From an uncultured Pseudomonadota bacterium (GTDB taxonomy: Bacteria > Pseudomonadota > Gammaproteobacteria > Steroidobacterales > Steroidobacteraceae): DNA of 64,000 nucleotides. Both the position numbers and the translations under genes were made by a program. The notes under the pieces were generated by a model that worked only from the letters and a program-made list of their open reading frames with translations, searched no databases and was not told the origin of the DNA. Shown piece by piece: positions 35,203 to 43,855 of this stretch. Within the stretch, counting starts at the first letter, position 1; each line of letters starts with the position of its first letter. The stretch is taken from positions 1-64,000 of the forward strand of contig CAIRLC010000044.1 of NCBI GenBank assembly GCA_903879335.1, given 5' to 3'.

Positions 35203-37050
35203 TTAGCGCAGATCGCAGCCACAGTAGACGTAGAGTCGCCGTGGGTCCTGCAGAGCTTCCACCGACCGCAACTGGCGCTCAGGGGCCGTCAGGCCACGTA
35301 ACGGCATGCCGGCCGCCCAGCGGGATAGGCCCAATCGTCCGATCAAGCCCTGACCACTGCTGTCAAATGCGCGCAACAAGCGCTCTTTCCAGCCGAGATC
35401 TTTCTCGACCCAGGTCACCTGATAATGATCGGCCGGCAGCTTGGCTCGCTCGGCGGCAGCGCGGATCGCGCCGTCGAGGTCCCCCAAGTGATCGACCAAG
35501 CCGTTATGGGCGGCGTCAGTACCGATCCAAACCCGGCCTTCAGCGACGCCTTCGATGGCCTTGACGTCCTGATGACGAGTGGCCGCTACCCGGCCGACAA
35601 ATTCATGGTAGGCGTGCTCAACGCCCAGCTGCATCAGGACCTTCGTATCCGCCGTGAGCGCACGCTCCACCTGCAGCCCGCCAGCAATCGATGAGGTACC
35701 GACACCGTCGGTCGAGACACCCAATTTACTCAGTGTGCGTTCAAAGGTCGGCACCATGCCAAATACGCCAATTGAACCGGTAATCGTCGTGGGCGAGGCC
35801 CAAATTTCGTCGGCTTCCATCGCGATGTAATAACCGCCTGACGCCGCGACGCTGGAGAAGGAGGCCACGACCGGCTTACCTGCGGCCTTGAGCGCGGCCA
35901 CTTCCTGGCGAATCACTTCGGAGGCGAGCATGCTCCCGCCGCCGCTGTCGATGCGTAGGACCACGGCCTTCACGTCGTCATCAAAGCGCATATCGCGCAA
36001 AAGGCCGGCAAAGGTATCGCCACCGATCATGCCCGGACCTCGCTCACCCGGGACGATCTCGCCTTGCGCCACAACGACCGCCACCTGACCCGCCGGATGG
36101 CGGATCAGCCGATCGGACTCTGTGGCCAGGAAATAGTCATTCGCATCGACCGCGTTGAAGGAATGGGTGTTTGAGTCTTCGCCGACCAGCCCAGTGAGTT
36201 CTTTCTCGAATTCGCCACGGGTCTTTAGGGCTTCAACAAGTCCCTGCTGCTGCGCCAGCTTCGCCGTATCGCCCTCCACACCCTGCAATAACGACACCGC
36301 GTCCGTAACGTAGCGGTCGAGTGCTCCGTCCTTCAAATGGCGGCGATGCTCGATGTCGGTGCGATACGTCGTCCAAAGCGGCTTGATCCAGCCGAGCGTT
36401 TGTTCACGATCCTCAGGGGACTGATCTTGGCGCGTAAAAGGCTCGGTGAAGGACTTGTGAGTACCGACCTTAAAGACGTTGATGGTGACGCCCAGTTTCT
36501 CTAACGCGTCGTGGAAATACAGACCATAAGCGGCATAGCCGGTCACTTCCACCATACCCGCGGGGTCAAGATAGGCATGATCGGCCTGCGCGAGGAGGTA
36601 GTACTGATCCTGGCTGACATAACGGCCATAGGCGTACACCGGTTTGCCGCTATGACGGAACGCCTCGATCGCGTCCGCAACACTGCGGAATTTTGTTAGA
36701 CCGCCACCGGACAAATTCTCCGTCTCAAGGACAAGCGCTTGGATACGCGAGTCCTTTGCGGCTGAACGGATGGCGGCCAGTACTTCCCGCAGTACGATTT
36801 GCGACTCGCCATCATTACCGGATACCGCGCGCACAGAGCGCCCGAAGGAATCATCGCTCTCTTGCTCGACAAGAGTGCCATCAAGGCGAACGACGAGCGC
36901 AGCCTTCGACGGGATGATCGGCAAGTTGTGATGAGAGGCGCCAACCACTAACACCATGATCGCAAGCAATAACAGCAGATGAAGGACACGGCGCAGCCCG
37001 TCCAGAAAACGCCAAGCCATTGCAAGGAACGCTTTGATTCGCAGCATCAC
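35203..37050 (-). CDS. sppA: signal peptide peptidase SppA, 67-kDa type
   Basis: This membrane-anchored Ser/Lys protease (615 residues) digests cleaved signal peptides. An N-terminal membrane helix (about 22-38) is followed by tandem S49 domains. The catalytic Lys199 is in VGTHKSFTEPF and the nucleophile Ser404 is in SSVAASGGYY, matching E. coli Lys209 and Ser409. The length fits the long E. coli type rather than the short Bacillus type. It stands alone, 62 bases upstream of bcsB on the same strand. Confidence 0.95.
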   Translation of the reverse strand: MMLRIKAFLAMAWRFLDGLRRVLHLLLLLAIMVLVVGASHHNLPIIPSKAALVVRLDGTLVEQESDDSFGRSVRAVSGNDGESQIVLREVLAAIRSAAKDSRIQALVLETENLSGGGLTKFRSVADAIEAFRHSGKPVYAYGRYVSQDQYYLLAQADHAYLDPAGMVEVTGYAAYGLYFHDALEKLGVTINVFKVGTHKSFTEPFTRQDQSPEDREQTLGWIKPLWTTYRTDIEHRRHLKDGALDRYVTDAVSLLQGVEGDTAKLAQQQGLVEALKTRGEFEKELTGLVGEDSNTHSFNAVDANDYFLATESDRLIRHPAGQVAVVVAQGEIVPGERGPGMIGGDTFAGLLRDMRFDDDVKAVVLRIDSGGGSMLASEVIRQEVAALKAAGKPVVASFSSVAASGGYYIAMEADEIWASPTTITGSIGVFGMVPTFERTLSKLGVSTDGVGTSSIAGGLQVERALTADTKVLMQLGVEHAYHEFVGRVAATRHQDVKAIEGVAEGRVWIGTDAAHNGLVDHLGDLDGAIRAAAERAKLPADHYQVTWVEKDLGWKERLLRAFDSSGQGLIGRLGLSRWAAGMPLRGLTAPERQLRSVEALQDPRRLYVYCGCDLR

Positions 37051-37111
37051 GCTCTACACCCCATCCGTCGGCAAGCCGCTTCGTCAAATCGTCGCACGAG
37101 CGGTTCACAAA

Positions 37112-37149
37112 ATGAAAAAGGGCCAGCCGCAGTCTCCTACGCTGGCCCC
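37112..37149 (-). terminator. intrinsic terminator after rplS
   Basis: On the minus strand an 8-bp GC-rich stem GGGCCAGC/GCTGGCCC (37148-37141 with 37127-37120, 13-base loop) is followed at once by TTTTTCATTTT. It lies 38 bases after the rplS stop and ends the rpsP-rimM-trmD-rplS transcript. The rest of the gap up to sppA (37051-37111) shows nothing further. Confidence 0.9.
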
Positions 37150-37186
37150 ATCCGTCGATCGTCCGCACCCCGGAAGGTGCAGTCGC

Positions 37187-37534
37187 TCAGACCTTCTCTT
37201 CGATACGCGCCGACTTGCCCGAACGCTCGCGCAAGTAGTACAGCTTCGCGCGACGCACGTTGCCACGACGCTTAACGGTGATGCTGCCCAGCGCCTTGCT
37301 GTACAGCTGGAACACGCGCTCGACGCCTTCGCCGTGCGAAATCTTACGCACGGTGAACGACGAATTAAGGCCACGATTGCTGCGAGCAATCACGACGCCT
37401 TCGTAAGCCTGCACGCGCTCGCGCTCGCCTTCCTTAACCTTGACCTCAACGATCACGGTGTCGCCGGGGCCAAACTCTGGAATCTCGCGGCCCATCTGGG
37501 TCTGCTCAATAGCCTGAATGAACTTGTTCGTCAT
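37187..37534 (-). CDS. rplS: ribosomal protein L19
   Basis: This 50S subunit protein (115 residues) sits at the 30S-50S interface. The family pattern is clear ([19 protein letters not shown], then [17 protein letters not shown] and the C-terminal [18 protein letters not shown]). It is the last gene of the S16 operon, and its ATG overlaps the trmD stop by four bases. Confidence 0.98.
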   Translation of the reverse strand: MTNKFIQAIEQTQMGREIPEFGPGDTVIVEVKVKEGERERVQAYEGVVIARSNRGLNSSFTVRKISHGEGVERVFQLYSKALGSITVKRRGNVRRAKLYYLRERSGKSARIEEKV

Positions 37535-38298
37535 GACTCGTGTTCCTCTCGATACTTGAGGAGGAGCCCGCGCTCCTCGCCCGTCAATTCTCTATCGGTC
37601 AACAGATCCGGCCGCCGCGCCTCGGTTCGACCGAGCGCCTGCTGGAGCCGCCATCGCCGGATTGCTGCATGATTACCACCACACAACACCTCAGGCACCC
37701 GTTTGCCACGCCACTCTTCCGGCCTCGTGTAATGCGGCCAGTCCAGCAGCCCGCCAGCTTCTGCGAAGGACTCCTGAAGCGCCGATTCGGCGTCATTCAA
37801 AACTCCCGGCAGCAAGCGGACGGTCGCATCGATCACCACCAGCGCCGCGAGTTCACCACCCGACAAGACGTAGTCGCCAATCGATAACTCGTCATCGATC
37901 GAAGCTTCCAGCACTCGCTCATCGACACCTTCGTATCGACCGGCAAGCAGCAAGAAACCCGGCAGCGACGCCAACCGGCGAGCCATCGCTTGATCAAACC
38001 GTCGGCCTTGCGCCGACAGATAGATCCGCGGGCTGCCCGGCGGAAGTCTCGCCTCAGCGGCCGCAATCGCGTTCGCTACAGGCTCTGCCTTCAACACCAT
38101 CCCCGGACCGCCACCGTAGGGTCGGTCGTCCACAGTTCGATGGACGTCTTGCACGTACGTGCGAGGGTCCTCCGTACCGACATGGACGATACCGCGTTCT
38201 AGCGCGCGTCCTACAACTCCGATCGCGAGATGCTCCCGAATAGCCTCCGGAAACAACGTCACAACCTCGACAGCCAGACGGGCCGAACCCGCACTCAC
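37531..38298 (-). CDS. trmD: tRNA (guanine-N1)-methyltransferase
   Basis: TrmD methylates G37 of tRNAs reading CUN, CCN and CGG, preventing frameshifts. The GTG start chosen ([17 protein letters not shown]) gives 255 residues, the E. coli length, and begins two bases after the rimM stop. An in-frame extension to 38385 runs through rimM and is rejected. The SPOUT-fold knot motifs [19 protein letters not shown] and [11 protein letters not shown] are present. Confidence 0.97.
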   Translation of the reverse strand: MSAGSARLAVEVVTLFPEAIREHLAIGVVGRALERGIVHVGTEDPRTYVQDVHRTVDDRPYGGGPGMVLKAEPVANAIAAAEARLPPGSPRIYLSAQGRRFDQAMARRLASLPGFLLLAGRYEGVDERVLEASIDDELSIGDYVLSGGELAALVVIDATVRLLPGVLNDAESALQESFAEAGGLLDWPHYTRPEEWRGKRVPEVLCGGNHAAIRRWRLQQALGRTEARRPDLLTDRELTGEERGLLLKYREEHES

Positions 38299-38300
38299 CG

Positions 38301-38822
38301 TCAAAACTCCGGATCCCAGTCGACCGTGACCCGTTTGGCCACGAGGTCGTGACCTTTCAGGTGTTTGGACACGAGCGGGATCCATCGCTCGCGCCCTCCG
38401 CCCGCGACCACCATGACCGGATTCGCAGGGAACTCAAGAAAGTGGCGGACCACTCCGAGCTCAACCCCTTCAACCGTCACAGCAGTGCAGCCGACCAGAT
38501 CTTCCCAGTACACCTCGCCAGGCTGCGTCGGCGGCAAGGCCGAACGCGGCACTGCGATCTCACGCGTCCCGTAGATTTGCGCAGCTTCAGGGCTAGTGAG
38601 CCCTTCAAGCGCCACCACGAGCGTACGCCCGTTGCCATGTCGGCGACCCTGAAGGATCTTGACTGGCTCCCAAGTGCCATCGCGACTCGCGATGCTCAGG
38701 TCGGGATATTTAAGAATGCCTTCAGGAGGATCCGTATAGGACTCCACCTTCAGCCACCCTTTTACGCCGAAGGCCGCACCAAAGCGGCCTAAGACGATCA
38801 TGCGATCAGCGTCCTCGGACAC
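38301..38822 (-). CDS. rimM: ribosome maturation factor RimM
   Basis: RimM (173 residues) helps assemble the 30S head by binding S19 and 16S rRNA. It has the N-terminal RimM domain (about 8-90, IVLGRFGAAFGVKGWLKV) and the C-terminal PRC-type domain (about 100-170, ending DWDPEF). Met8 is an alternative start. It lies 13 bases after rpsP in the usual operon order. Confidence 0.96.
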   Translation of the reverse strand: MSEDADRMIVLGRFGAAFGVKGWLKVESYTDPPEGILKYPDLSIASRDGTWEPVKILQGRRHGNGRTLVVALEGLTSPEAAQIYGTREIAVPRSALPPTQPGEVYWEDLVGCTAVTVEGVELGVVRHFLEFPANPVMVVAGGGRERWIPLVSKHLKGHDLVAKRVTVDWDPEF

Positions 38823-38835
38823 CCGAGGGCCCCGA

Positions 38836-39108
38836 TTAGGCGGCAGCCGAGGCTTCCGCCGTCAGCTGCTTGCGGTAATCCTGAAGCAGCGCTTCGACGC
38901 GAGCCGAAGCCTTCGCGCCCTTGCCAATCCAGGCGTCAATCTTGGCGACATCCAAGCGAAGCTTGGTTTCTTTGCCACGGGCGATCGGGTTGAAAAACCC
39001 AACCTGCTCGAGCGAGTTGCCGCCCTGGCGGCTGCGGCTATCCGTCACAACGACGTGGTAGAAAGGATCCTTCTTGCCGCCGCGACGCGTCAGGCGAATG
39101 GTGACCAT
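38836..39108 (-). CDS. rpsP: ribosomal protein S16
   Basis: This 30S subunit protein has 90 residues. The sequence starts MVTIRLTRRGGKKDPFYHVV and has the SRQGG segment typical of S16. It heads the rpsP-rimM-trmD-rplS operon; its promoter should lie in the 39109-39135 stretch or inside the ffh terminator region. Confidence 0.98.
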   Translation of the reverse strand: MVTIRLTRRGGKKDPFYHVVVTDSRSRQGGNSLEQVGFFNPIARGKETKLRLDVAKIDAWIGKGAKASARVEALLQDYRKQLTAEASAAA

Positions 39109-39135
39109 CAGCTGATTACCTACTAAATGCTGCAG

Positions 39136-39167
39136 AAAAACTGATGGCGCGACCCGAAGGCCGCGCC
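39136..39167 (-). terminator. intrinsic terminator after ffh
   Basis: On the minus strand a GC-rich hairpin closes a TTCG tetraloop: GGCGCGGCC-TTCG-GGTCGCGCC (39167-39146, one mismatch in nine pairs). TTTTT follows about five bases later (39140-39136). It lies between ffh and rpsP and separates the two transcripts. Confidence 0.82.
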
Positions 39168-39215
39168 GGAAAGCCGGTCATTGTACTGATAAGTATCGGA
39201 ATCCGCTAGGGGTCT

Positions 39216-40577
39216 TCAGCCTCCAAATCCAGGAGGCAGTCGCCCGCCCAAACTGCGCATCAGCCCACGCACTCCAAGCTTGGAAAATTGCTTCATCATC
39301 TGCTGCATCTGCATCTGCTGCTTCATGAGCCGATTGACGTCCTGAACCTGCAAACCCGAGCCCTTCGCGATCCGGCGCTTGCGGGACGCGTCAATTAAGT
39401 CCGGATTTCGTCGTTCGGCCAGCGTCATTGAGTTAATTAACGCAATCTGTCGGCGCACTTCCTTGCCGGCCATTTGCCCCGCATTTGGCGCCTTGGCGGC
39501 AGCCGCAAGTCCACCGGGCAGTTTGTCTAAGAGCGCGCCGACCCCGCCCATTTGCTCAAGCTGCAACATTTGGTCACGCAAGTCATTGAAATCAAAACCC
39601 TTACCCTTCTGTATCTTCTTGGCGAGCTTTTCCGCTTTATCCCGATCGACCTGAGCTTGAACCTGCTCGACCAAGGACAGGACGTCGCCCATGCCGAGGA
39701 TCCGAGAGGCGACGCGCTCCGGATGAAAGGGCTCCAAGGCGTCGACTTTTTCACCCATACCAAGAAATAGGATGGGGCGACCGGTCACTTGACGGACCGA
39801 CAGTGCAGCACCGCCGCGCGCATCGCCGTCGGCCTTGGTCAGAATCACGCCGGTCAAATCGAGCGCGCCGTTGAAGGCCCGCGCCGCATTCACCGCATCT
39901 TGCCCCGCCATGCTATCCACGACGAACAAACGCTCATGCGCGGCAACCGCGCGATCGACGAGACGCACCTCCTCCATCATCTCGTCATCGACATGCAGCC
40001 GTCCGGCAGTGTCCACCAGCAGCACGTCGTAGACGCCACGGCGAGCCTGATCAAGCGCGCCCGTTGCAATCGCCACCGGCCGCTCGCCAGCCACGACGGG
40101 ATGGAAATCAGCGCCAACTTGCGCGGCGAGTCGCTCCAACTGGGTGATTGCGGCCGGACGGTAGACGTCGACGCTGGTGAGCAAAACGCGCTTTTTCTGC
40201 GCAATCAGCAAGCGCGCAAGCTTGGCGGCCGTCGTGGTTTTACCCGCACCCTGCAGACCAGCCAGCAGAATGACGACAGGCGCTTGATGGCGAAGGTTCA
40301 GGCCTTGGCCGGGCTCACCCATCGTTTTAACGAGCTCGTCATGCAGGATTTTGATGAACACCTGACCGGGCGTCAGGCTCTGCTGCACTTCCGCGCCAAG
40401 GGCGCGCACCTTGACGGCGTCAATGAAGGACTTAACCACCGGGACAGCGACGTCAGCCTCGATCAGGGCCATCCGCACCTGGCGCAAGGCATCAGAAATA
40501 TTGTCCTCAGTGAGGCGGCCGCGGCCCGTGAGGGCGTTAATCGCGCCGGACAAGCGCTCGGTCAGACGGTCGAACAT
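39216..40577 (-). CDS. ffh: signal recognition particle protein Ffh
   Basis: Ffh is the SRP GTPase that delivers inner-membrane proteins to the translocon. It has 453 residues, equal to E. coli, with a helical N domain, a G domain (P-loop GLQGAGKT at 107-114) and a methionine-rich M domain (RLMKQQMQMQQMMKQF). The start MFDRLTERLSG is the family start; an upstream extension to 40649 is rejected. No 4.5S RNA gene is visible in the window. Confidence 0.98.
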   Translation of the reverse strand: MFDRLTERLSGAINALTGRGRLTEDNISDALRQVRMALIEADVAVPVVKSFIDAVKVRALGAEVQQSLTPGQVFIKILHDELVKTMGEPGQGLNLRHQAPVVILLAGLQGAGKTTTAAKLARLLIAQKKRVLLTSVDVYRPAAITQLERLAAQVGADFHPVVAGERPVAIATGALDQARRGVYDVLLVDTAGRLHVDDEMMEEVRLVDRAVAAHERLFVVDSMAGQDAVNAARAFNGALDLTGVILTKADGDARGGAALSVRQVTGRPILFLGMGEKVDALEPFHPERVASRILGMGDVLSLVEQVQAQVDRDKAEKLAKKIQKGKGFDFNDLRDQMLQLEQMGGVGALLDKLPGGLAAAAKAPNAGQMAGKEVRRQIALINSMTLAERRNPDLIDASRKRRIAKGSGLQVQDVNRLMKQQMQMQQMMKQFSKLGVRGLMRSLGGRLPPGFGG

Positions 40578-40678
40578 GGCATCTCCTTCGTGGCCGCTGA
40601 TTATAGACCCACGACGGGTCCCGCTTCCCGCGCCGCTGTGCCTGTGCAATCATCAGGCAGTCTTTCTGGGATTTCAGC

Positions 40679-41473
40679 GTGTACTCGATTCTACCGCTCG
40701 TTCTATATCTCACCGCTGGCGCGCTATTGGCGCGATCAGTGCGTGCGCACGCCAGTGACCGCCCACCCGCGGCACTCGCGGTAGCGGTCATTGCCGTACT
40801 GGTGCACGGCTCGTTGCTTTTCCGCGCCATTGAGTCGCCTGCGGGACTTGCACTCGCCATCACCGATAGCGCCTCGTTGGTGGGCTTCGTGGTGGCGATC
40901 ACGACCACACTTGTCGCACTACGAGGCGGCATTGCGGCCCTTCCCGCTCCGCTTTGGGCATTGGCGGGGCTTCTGGCAGTCGGCACTGGCCTGGTCACGG
41001 GCTTCCATGAAATCAATGGTCAGCAATGGCAGGTCGACCTGCACATTACCTTCGCAGCACTCGCCGCCGGATGGTTATCCATATCGGCCGTGATCGTCAC
41101 TTGCCTCTACTTTCAGAATGCCCGCTTACGCCGGCGCGGCCCCCTGGGCGTACTGGCGTTATTGCCTCCGGTGGAGACGCTTGAAACCGCCTTATTTCGT
41201 GCCTTAGGTGCCGGCTATGCCGTATTGACCCTGGTTTTGGTCACTGGCTCTTTCTTCGTCCATGACCTCGTTGCGCAACATCTGCTGCACAAGGTCACGC
41301 TGGCGGTGATCGCGTGGATCGTATTTGGCGTCTTATTAGTCGGACGCGTACGGTGGGGATGGCGCGGTCGGAAAGCGTTGCGTTTTACGACTGTCGGTAT
41401 CATTTTCTTGGCCCTCGCCTATTTCGGCTCGAAGTTCGTGCTGGAAAACTTACTCGGTCGGCATTGGGGCTGA
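40679..41473 (+). CDS. ypjD: inner-membrane CcsA/YpjD-family protein
   Basis: This protein of 264 residues has about eight membrane helices and the CcsA/HemX-type cytochrome c assembly fold. The start is GTG. The gene is divergent from ffh and directly followed by corB, the ffh-ypjD-corB arrangement of E. coli. A WWD haem-handling motif is not obvious, so a role in cytochrome maturation is uncertain. Confidence 0.88.
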   Translation: MYSILPLVLYLTAGALLARSVRAHASDRPPAALAVAVIAVLVHGSLLFRAIESPAGLALAITDSASLVGFVVAITTTLVALRGGIAALPAPLWALAGLLAVGTGLVTGFHEINGQQWQVDLHITFAALAAGWLSISAVIVTCLYFQNARLRRRGPLGVLALLPPVETLETALFRALGAGYAVLTLVLVTGSFFVHDLVAQHLLHKVTLAVIAWIVFGVLLVGRVRWGWRGRKALRFTTVGIIFLALAYFGSKFVLENLLGRHWG

Positions 41474-42739
41474 ATGAGCGGAGTCCCGCTAGGCCGCGCA
41501 ATAGCCTGCCTCATCGCTGCGGTGTTGCTGTCCGCGTTCTTTGCGGCGACAGAAACCGCATTGATGAGTATCAATCGCTATCGTTTGAGGCACCGCGCTA
41601 AGCAAGGCCATGCCGCCGCACGGCTGACAGAACGTCTGCTTTCGCGCCCAGATCGCTTGATTGGCGTGGTTTTGCTGGGCAGCACGCTCGCCAATGTTGC
41701 CGCAGCCAGTATCGTGACGGTATTGACGCTTGAAACCTTCGGGGAACGTTGGCTCGCGGTGGCTAATGGCGGACTGACACTGCTCCTGTTGATCGTCTGC
41801 GAAGTCGGCCCGAAAACCTATGGCGCATTGCATGCCGAAAGCATCGCGCTACCGTCCTCATACGTGTATCGACCGCTGCAAGTCCTGACTTACCCAGTCG
41901 TGTTCGTGATTAATGGCATTGCGAATGCCTTGTTGCGCCTACTCGGGGTATCGGCTGAAGCGGTCGCCTCACACTCGCTATCCGCCGACGAGTTACGCAC
42001 GGTGGTGGCCGAAGCCGGCGCACTCATCCCCATCAAACACCAGCAGATGTTGGTAGGCATCCTTGACCTCGAGCGCATTGAGGTTGAAGAGATCATGATC
42101 CCGCGCGCTGACATCGTCGGGATCGACCTCGAGGACGATTGGGAACAAACCTTGGATCGACTGCGCGATTCACCGCACACGCGGTTGCCGCTGTATGAGG
42201 GTGACCTCGATCACATCGTTGGCATCCTGCACATGAAAAAGGTTGCTGGTCAGTTGGCACGCGGCGATGTCGATCGCGATCTATTGGTTGAACTGGCCAA
42301 ATCGCGCGAACCGTACTACATCCCTGAAGGCACGACGCTGACGCAGCAATTGGTCGCTTTCCAGGAAAATCATCGACGCCATGCCTTTGTGGTTGACGAA
42401 TATGGTGAGGTGATTGGTCTTGTAACGATTGAGGACATCCTCGAAGAGATCGTTGGCGAATTCACGACCTTGCCGCAAGCGCTGAAGCGTGGCGTACATG
42501 CCGAGGAAGATGGAAGTTTTGTGGTCTCGGGCGCGACCACCGTTCGCACATTGAATCGAACTCTGGGTTGGTCCCTACCGACGGGCGGACCACGCACCGT
42601 AAATGGTTTGGTGCTTGAACATCTGGAAACGATCCCGCAGGCCGGCACAACCTTCCGACTGGGCGAGCATACGTTAGAAGTGATGCAGATCTCGGACAAC
42701 GCCATTCGCACGGTGCGAATCCGACCGCTTAAGCACTGA
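41474..42739 (+). CDS. corB: CNNM/CorB-type membrane protein with CBS domains
   Basis: This 421-residue protein has an N-terminal DUF21 membrane domain (about 1-140, with FFAATETALMSINRYRLR), a CBS pair (about 190-330) and a CorC/HlyC C-terminal domain (about 340-420). Family members act in magnesium export or magnesium-dependent signalling. The ATG immediately follows the ypjD stop, so the two are coupled. Confidence 0.92.
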   Translation: MSGVPLGRAIACLIAAVLLSAFFAATETALMSINRYRLRHRAKQGHAAARLTERLLSRPDRLIGVVLLGSTLANVAAASIVTVLTLETFGERWLAVANGGLTLLLLIVCEVGPKTYGALHAESIALPSSYVYRPLQVLTYPVVFVINGIANALLRLLGVSAEAVASHSLSADELRTVVAEAGALIPIKHQQMLVGILDLERIEVEEIMIPRADIVGIDLEDDWEQTLDRLRDSPHTRLPLYEGDLDHIVGILHMKKVAGQLARGDVDRDLLVELAKSREPYYIPEGTTLTQQLVAFQENHRRHAFVVDEYGEVIGLVTIEDILEEIVGEFTTLPQALKRGVHAEEDGSFVVSGATTVRTLNRTLGWSLPTGGPRTVNGLVLEHLETIPQAGTTFRLGEHTLEVMQISDNAIRTVRIRPLKH

Positions 42740-42750
42740 TCACGGCACGC

Positions 42751-43824
42751 TCAAAGTACGGGATGGGTCGAACTTAAAGCGAAGCCAAGCTCGAGCCGGC
42801 CAACCGAAATCCCCGCCGTATTCAGCATTGCCGGTGCATGAAAAGAAGCCAACTCCGCTGGCAATGACCGCAAGAGTTGTCGTAACACTTCACAAACCAC
42901 CGCGTGCACGATCGCGATATTGCCGTCCTCGACCTTGACCGCGATGCCGATCGAACCACGATTGGCCGACAAGAGATGGCGCACGGCATCGGCTCGGATA
43001 CCCACGGCATAGCACCCATCTGCGCCAATCTTGCCGATCAGCTCACCGTCGAATGATTGCATCAGCGCTGTGCAAAATCGATGGGATCCAGCCACCAGGT
43101 CTGGGTGAATGGCCATTGCCGAGTACAGCGCAGCCAGTTTCAGTGTGCGCTCATCTGGCGGAGACGCATCGACATGATTCACCGTATCGACAGCGGCCGC
43201 GAAACGGGCATACAAAAGCGCCAAGCGTTCAAGAGGCAGTGCGGGTGTTGGCGCATTACAGCCATCAATCGCCCATCCGATGGCGTCGATCGGCAGATCA
43301 ACGAGTTCAGCGAGCGTTGAGCGGATTCGCCGTTGCAGAGGATGGTCTGGCTGCGCATAGCCGTCGCTCGCCCCCGCCAACTCGGCAGCCGCGGCAGCCA
43401 TCCCAATATGCTTTCCGGAACAATTACTACACAGCGGACCTGGAATCAGGTTCCGTTGCATCCATTCACGATTCACCGCATCTGATAGCGACGGATGCCC
43501 ACCGCAGCACAAATCCGATTCTGCGAGGTTGAACTTGATGAGCATGGCGCGAGCGCGTTCAAGGTGGGCAGTCTCAGCATTATGCGAGGCACACATCAAC
43601 GCGAGATCAGCCGATTCAAATTGACGCGCTAACGTGGCTGAAGTTTCCAACACAGCAAGCGCTTGTGCAGGCTTCGCCGCCGAGCGGATTAAGGTCATCC
43701 GCTGTGGATCGCCCCAGTGGTACAGCAGTTTGCCCTGCGCATCGGTCACAGCGACGTGCGCAAGGTGCCGATTTTCGATGTGAGCCCCACGATAAGACGT
43801 GGCAGCAAAGTGCTCGGCGGCCAT
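42751..43824 (-). CDS. L-asparaginase, Rhizobium etli (ReAV) type
   Basis: This 357-residue protein belongs to the PF06089 asparaginase family, which is unrelated to E. coli AnsA/AnsB. The two Ser-Lys elements and the zinc site are conserved at the same numbers I recall for R. etli ReAV: Ser48 and Lys51 (RSAAKP), Ser80 (CASHNAE), Cys135 and Lys138 (CSNCSGKH) and Cys189 (DGCNAP). No signal peptide is seen, so the enzyme is cytoplasmic. It lies between corB (convergent) and radA (same strand, 31-base gap). Confidence 0.9.
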   Translation of the reverse strand: MAAEHFAATSYRGAHIENRHLAHVAVTDAQGKLLYHWGDPQRMTLIRSAAKPAQALAVLETSATLARQFESADLALMCASHNAETAHLERARAMLIKFNLAESDLCCGGHPSLSDAVNREWMQRNLIPGPLCSNCSGKHIGMAAAAAELAGASDGYAQPDHPLQRRIRSTLAELVDLPIDAIGWAIDGCNAPTPALPLERLALLYARFAAAVDTVNHVDASPPDERTLKLAALYSAMAIHPDLVAGSHRFCTALMQSFDGELIGKIGADGCYAVGIRADAVRHLLSANRGSIGIAVKVEDGNIAIVHAVVCEVLRQLLRSLPAELASFHAPAMLNTAGISVGRLELGFALSSTHPVL

Positions 43825-43855
43825 GATCTAAGTCGTCACAGCTGAGCGCTGGACG

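Noticed and set aside
39168-40678. 4.5S SRP RNA gene near ffh
   Set aside because: Neither flank of ffh shows the conserved SRP tetraloop hairpin; the flanks are short and explained by the terminator and a divergent promoter region.
39789-40784. 331-codon open frame on the plus strand
   Set aside because: It is antisense to ffh and runs into ypjD in another frame; low-complexity Arg/His/Gln-rich translation and no recognisable family.
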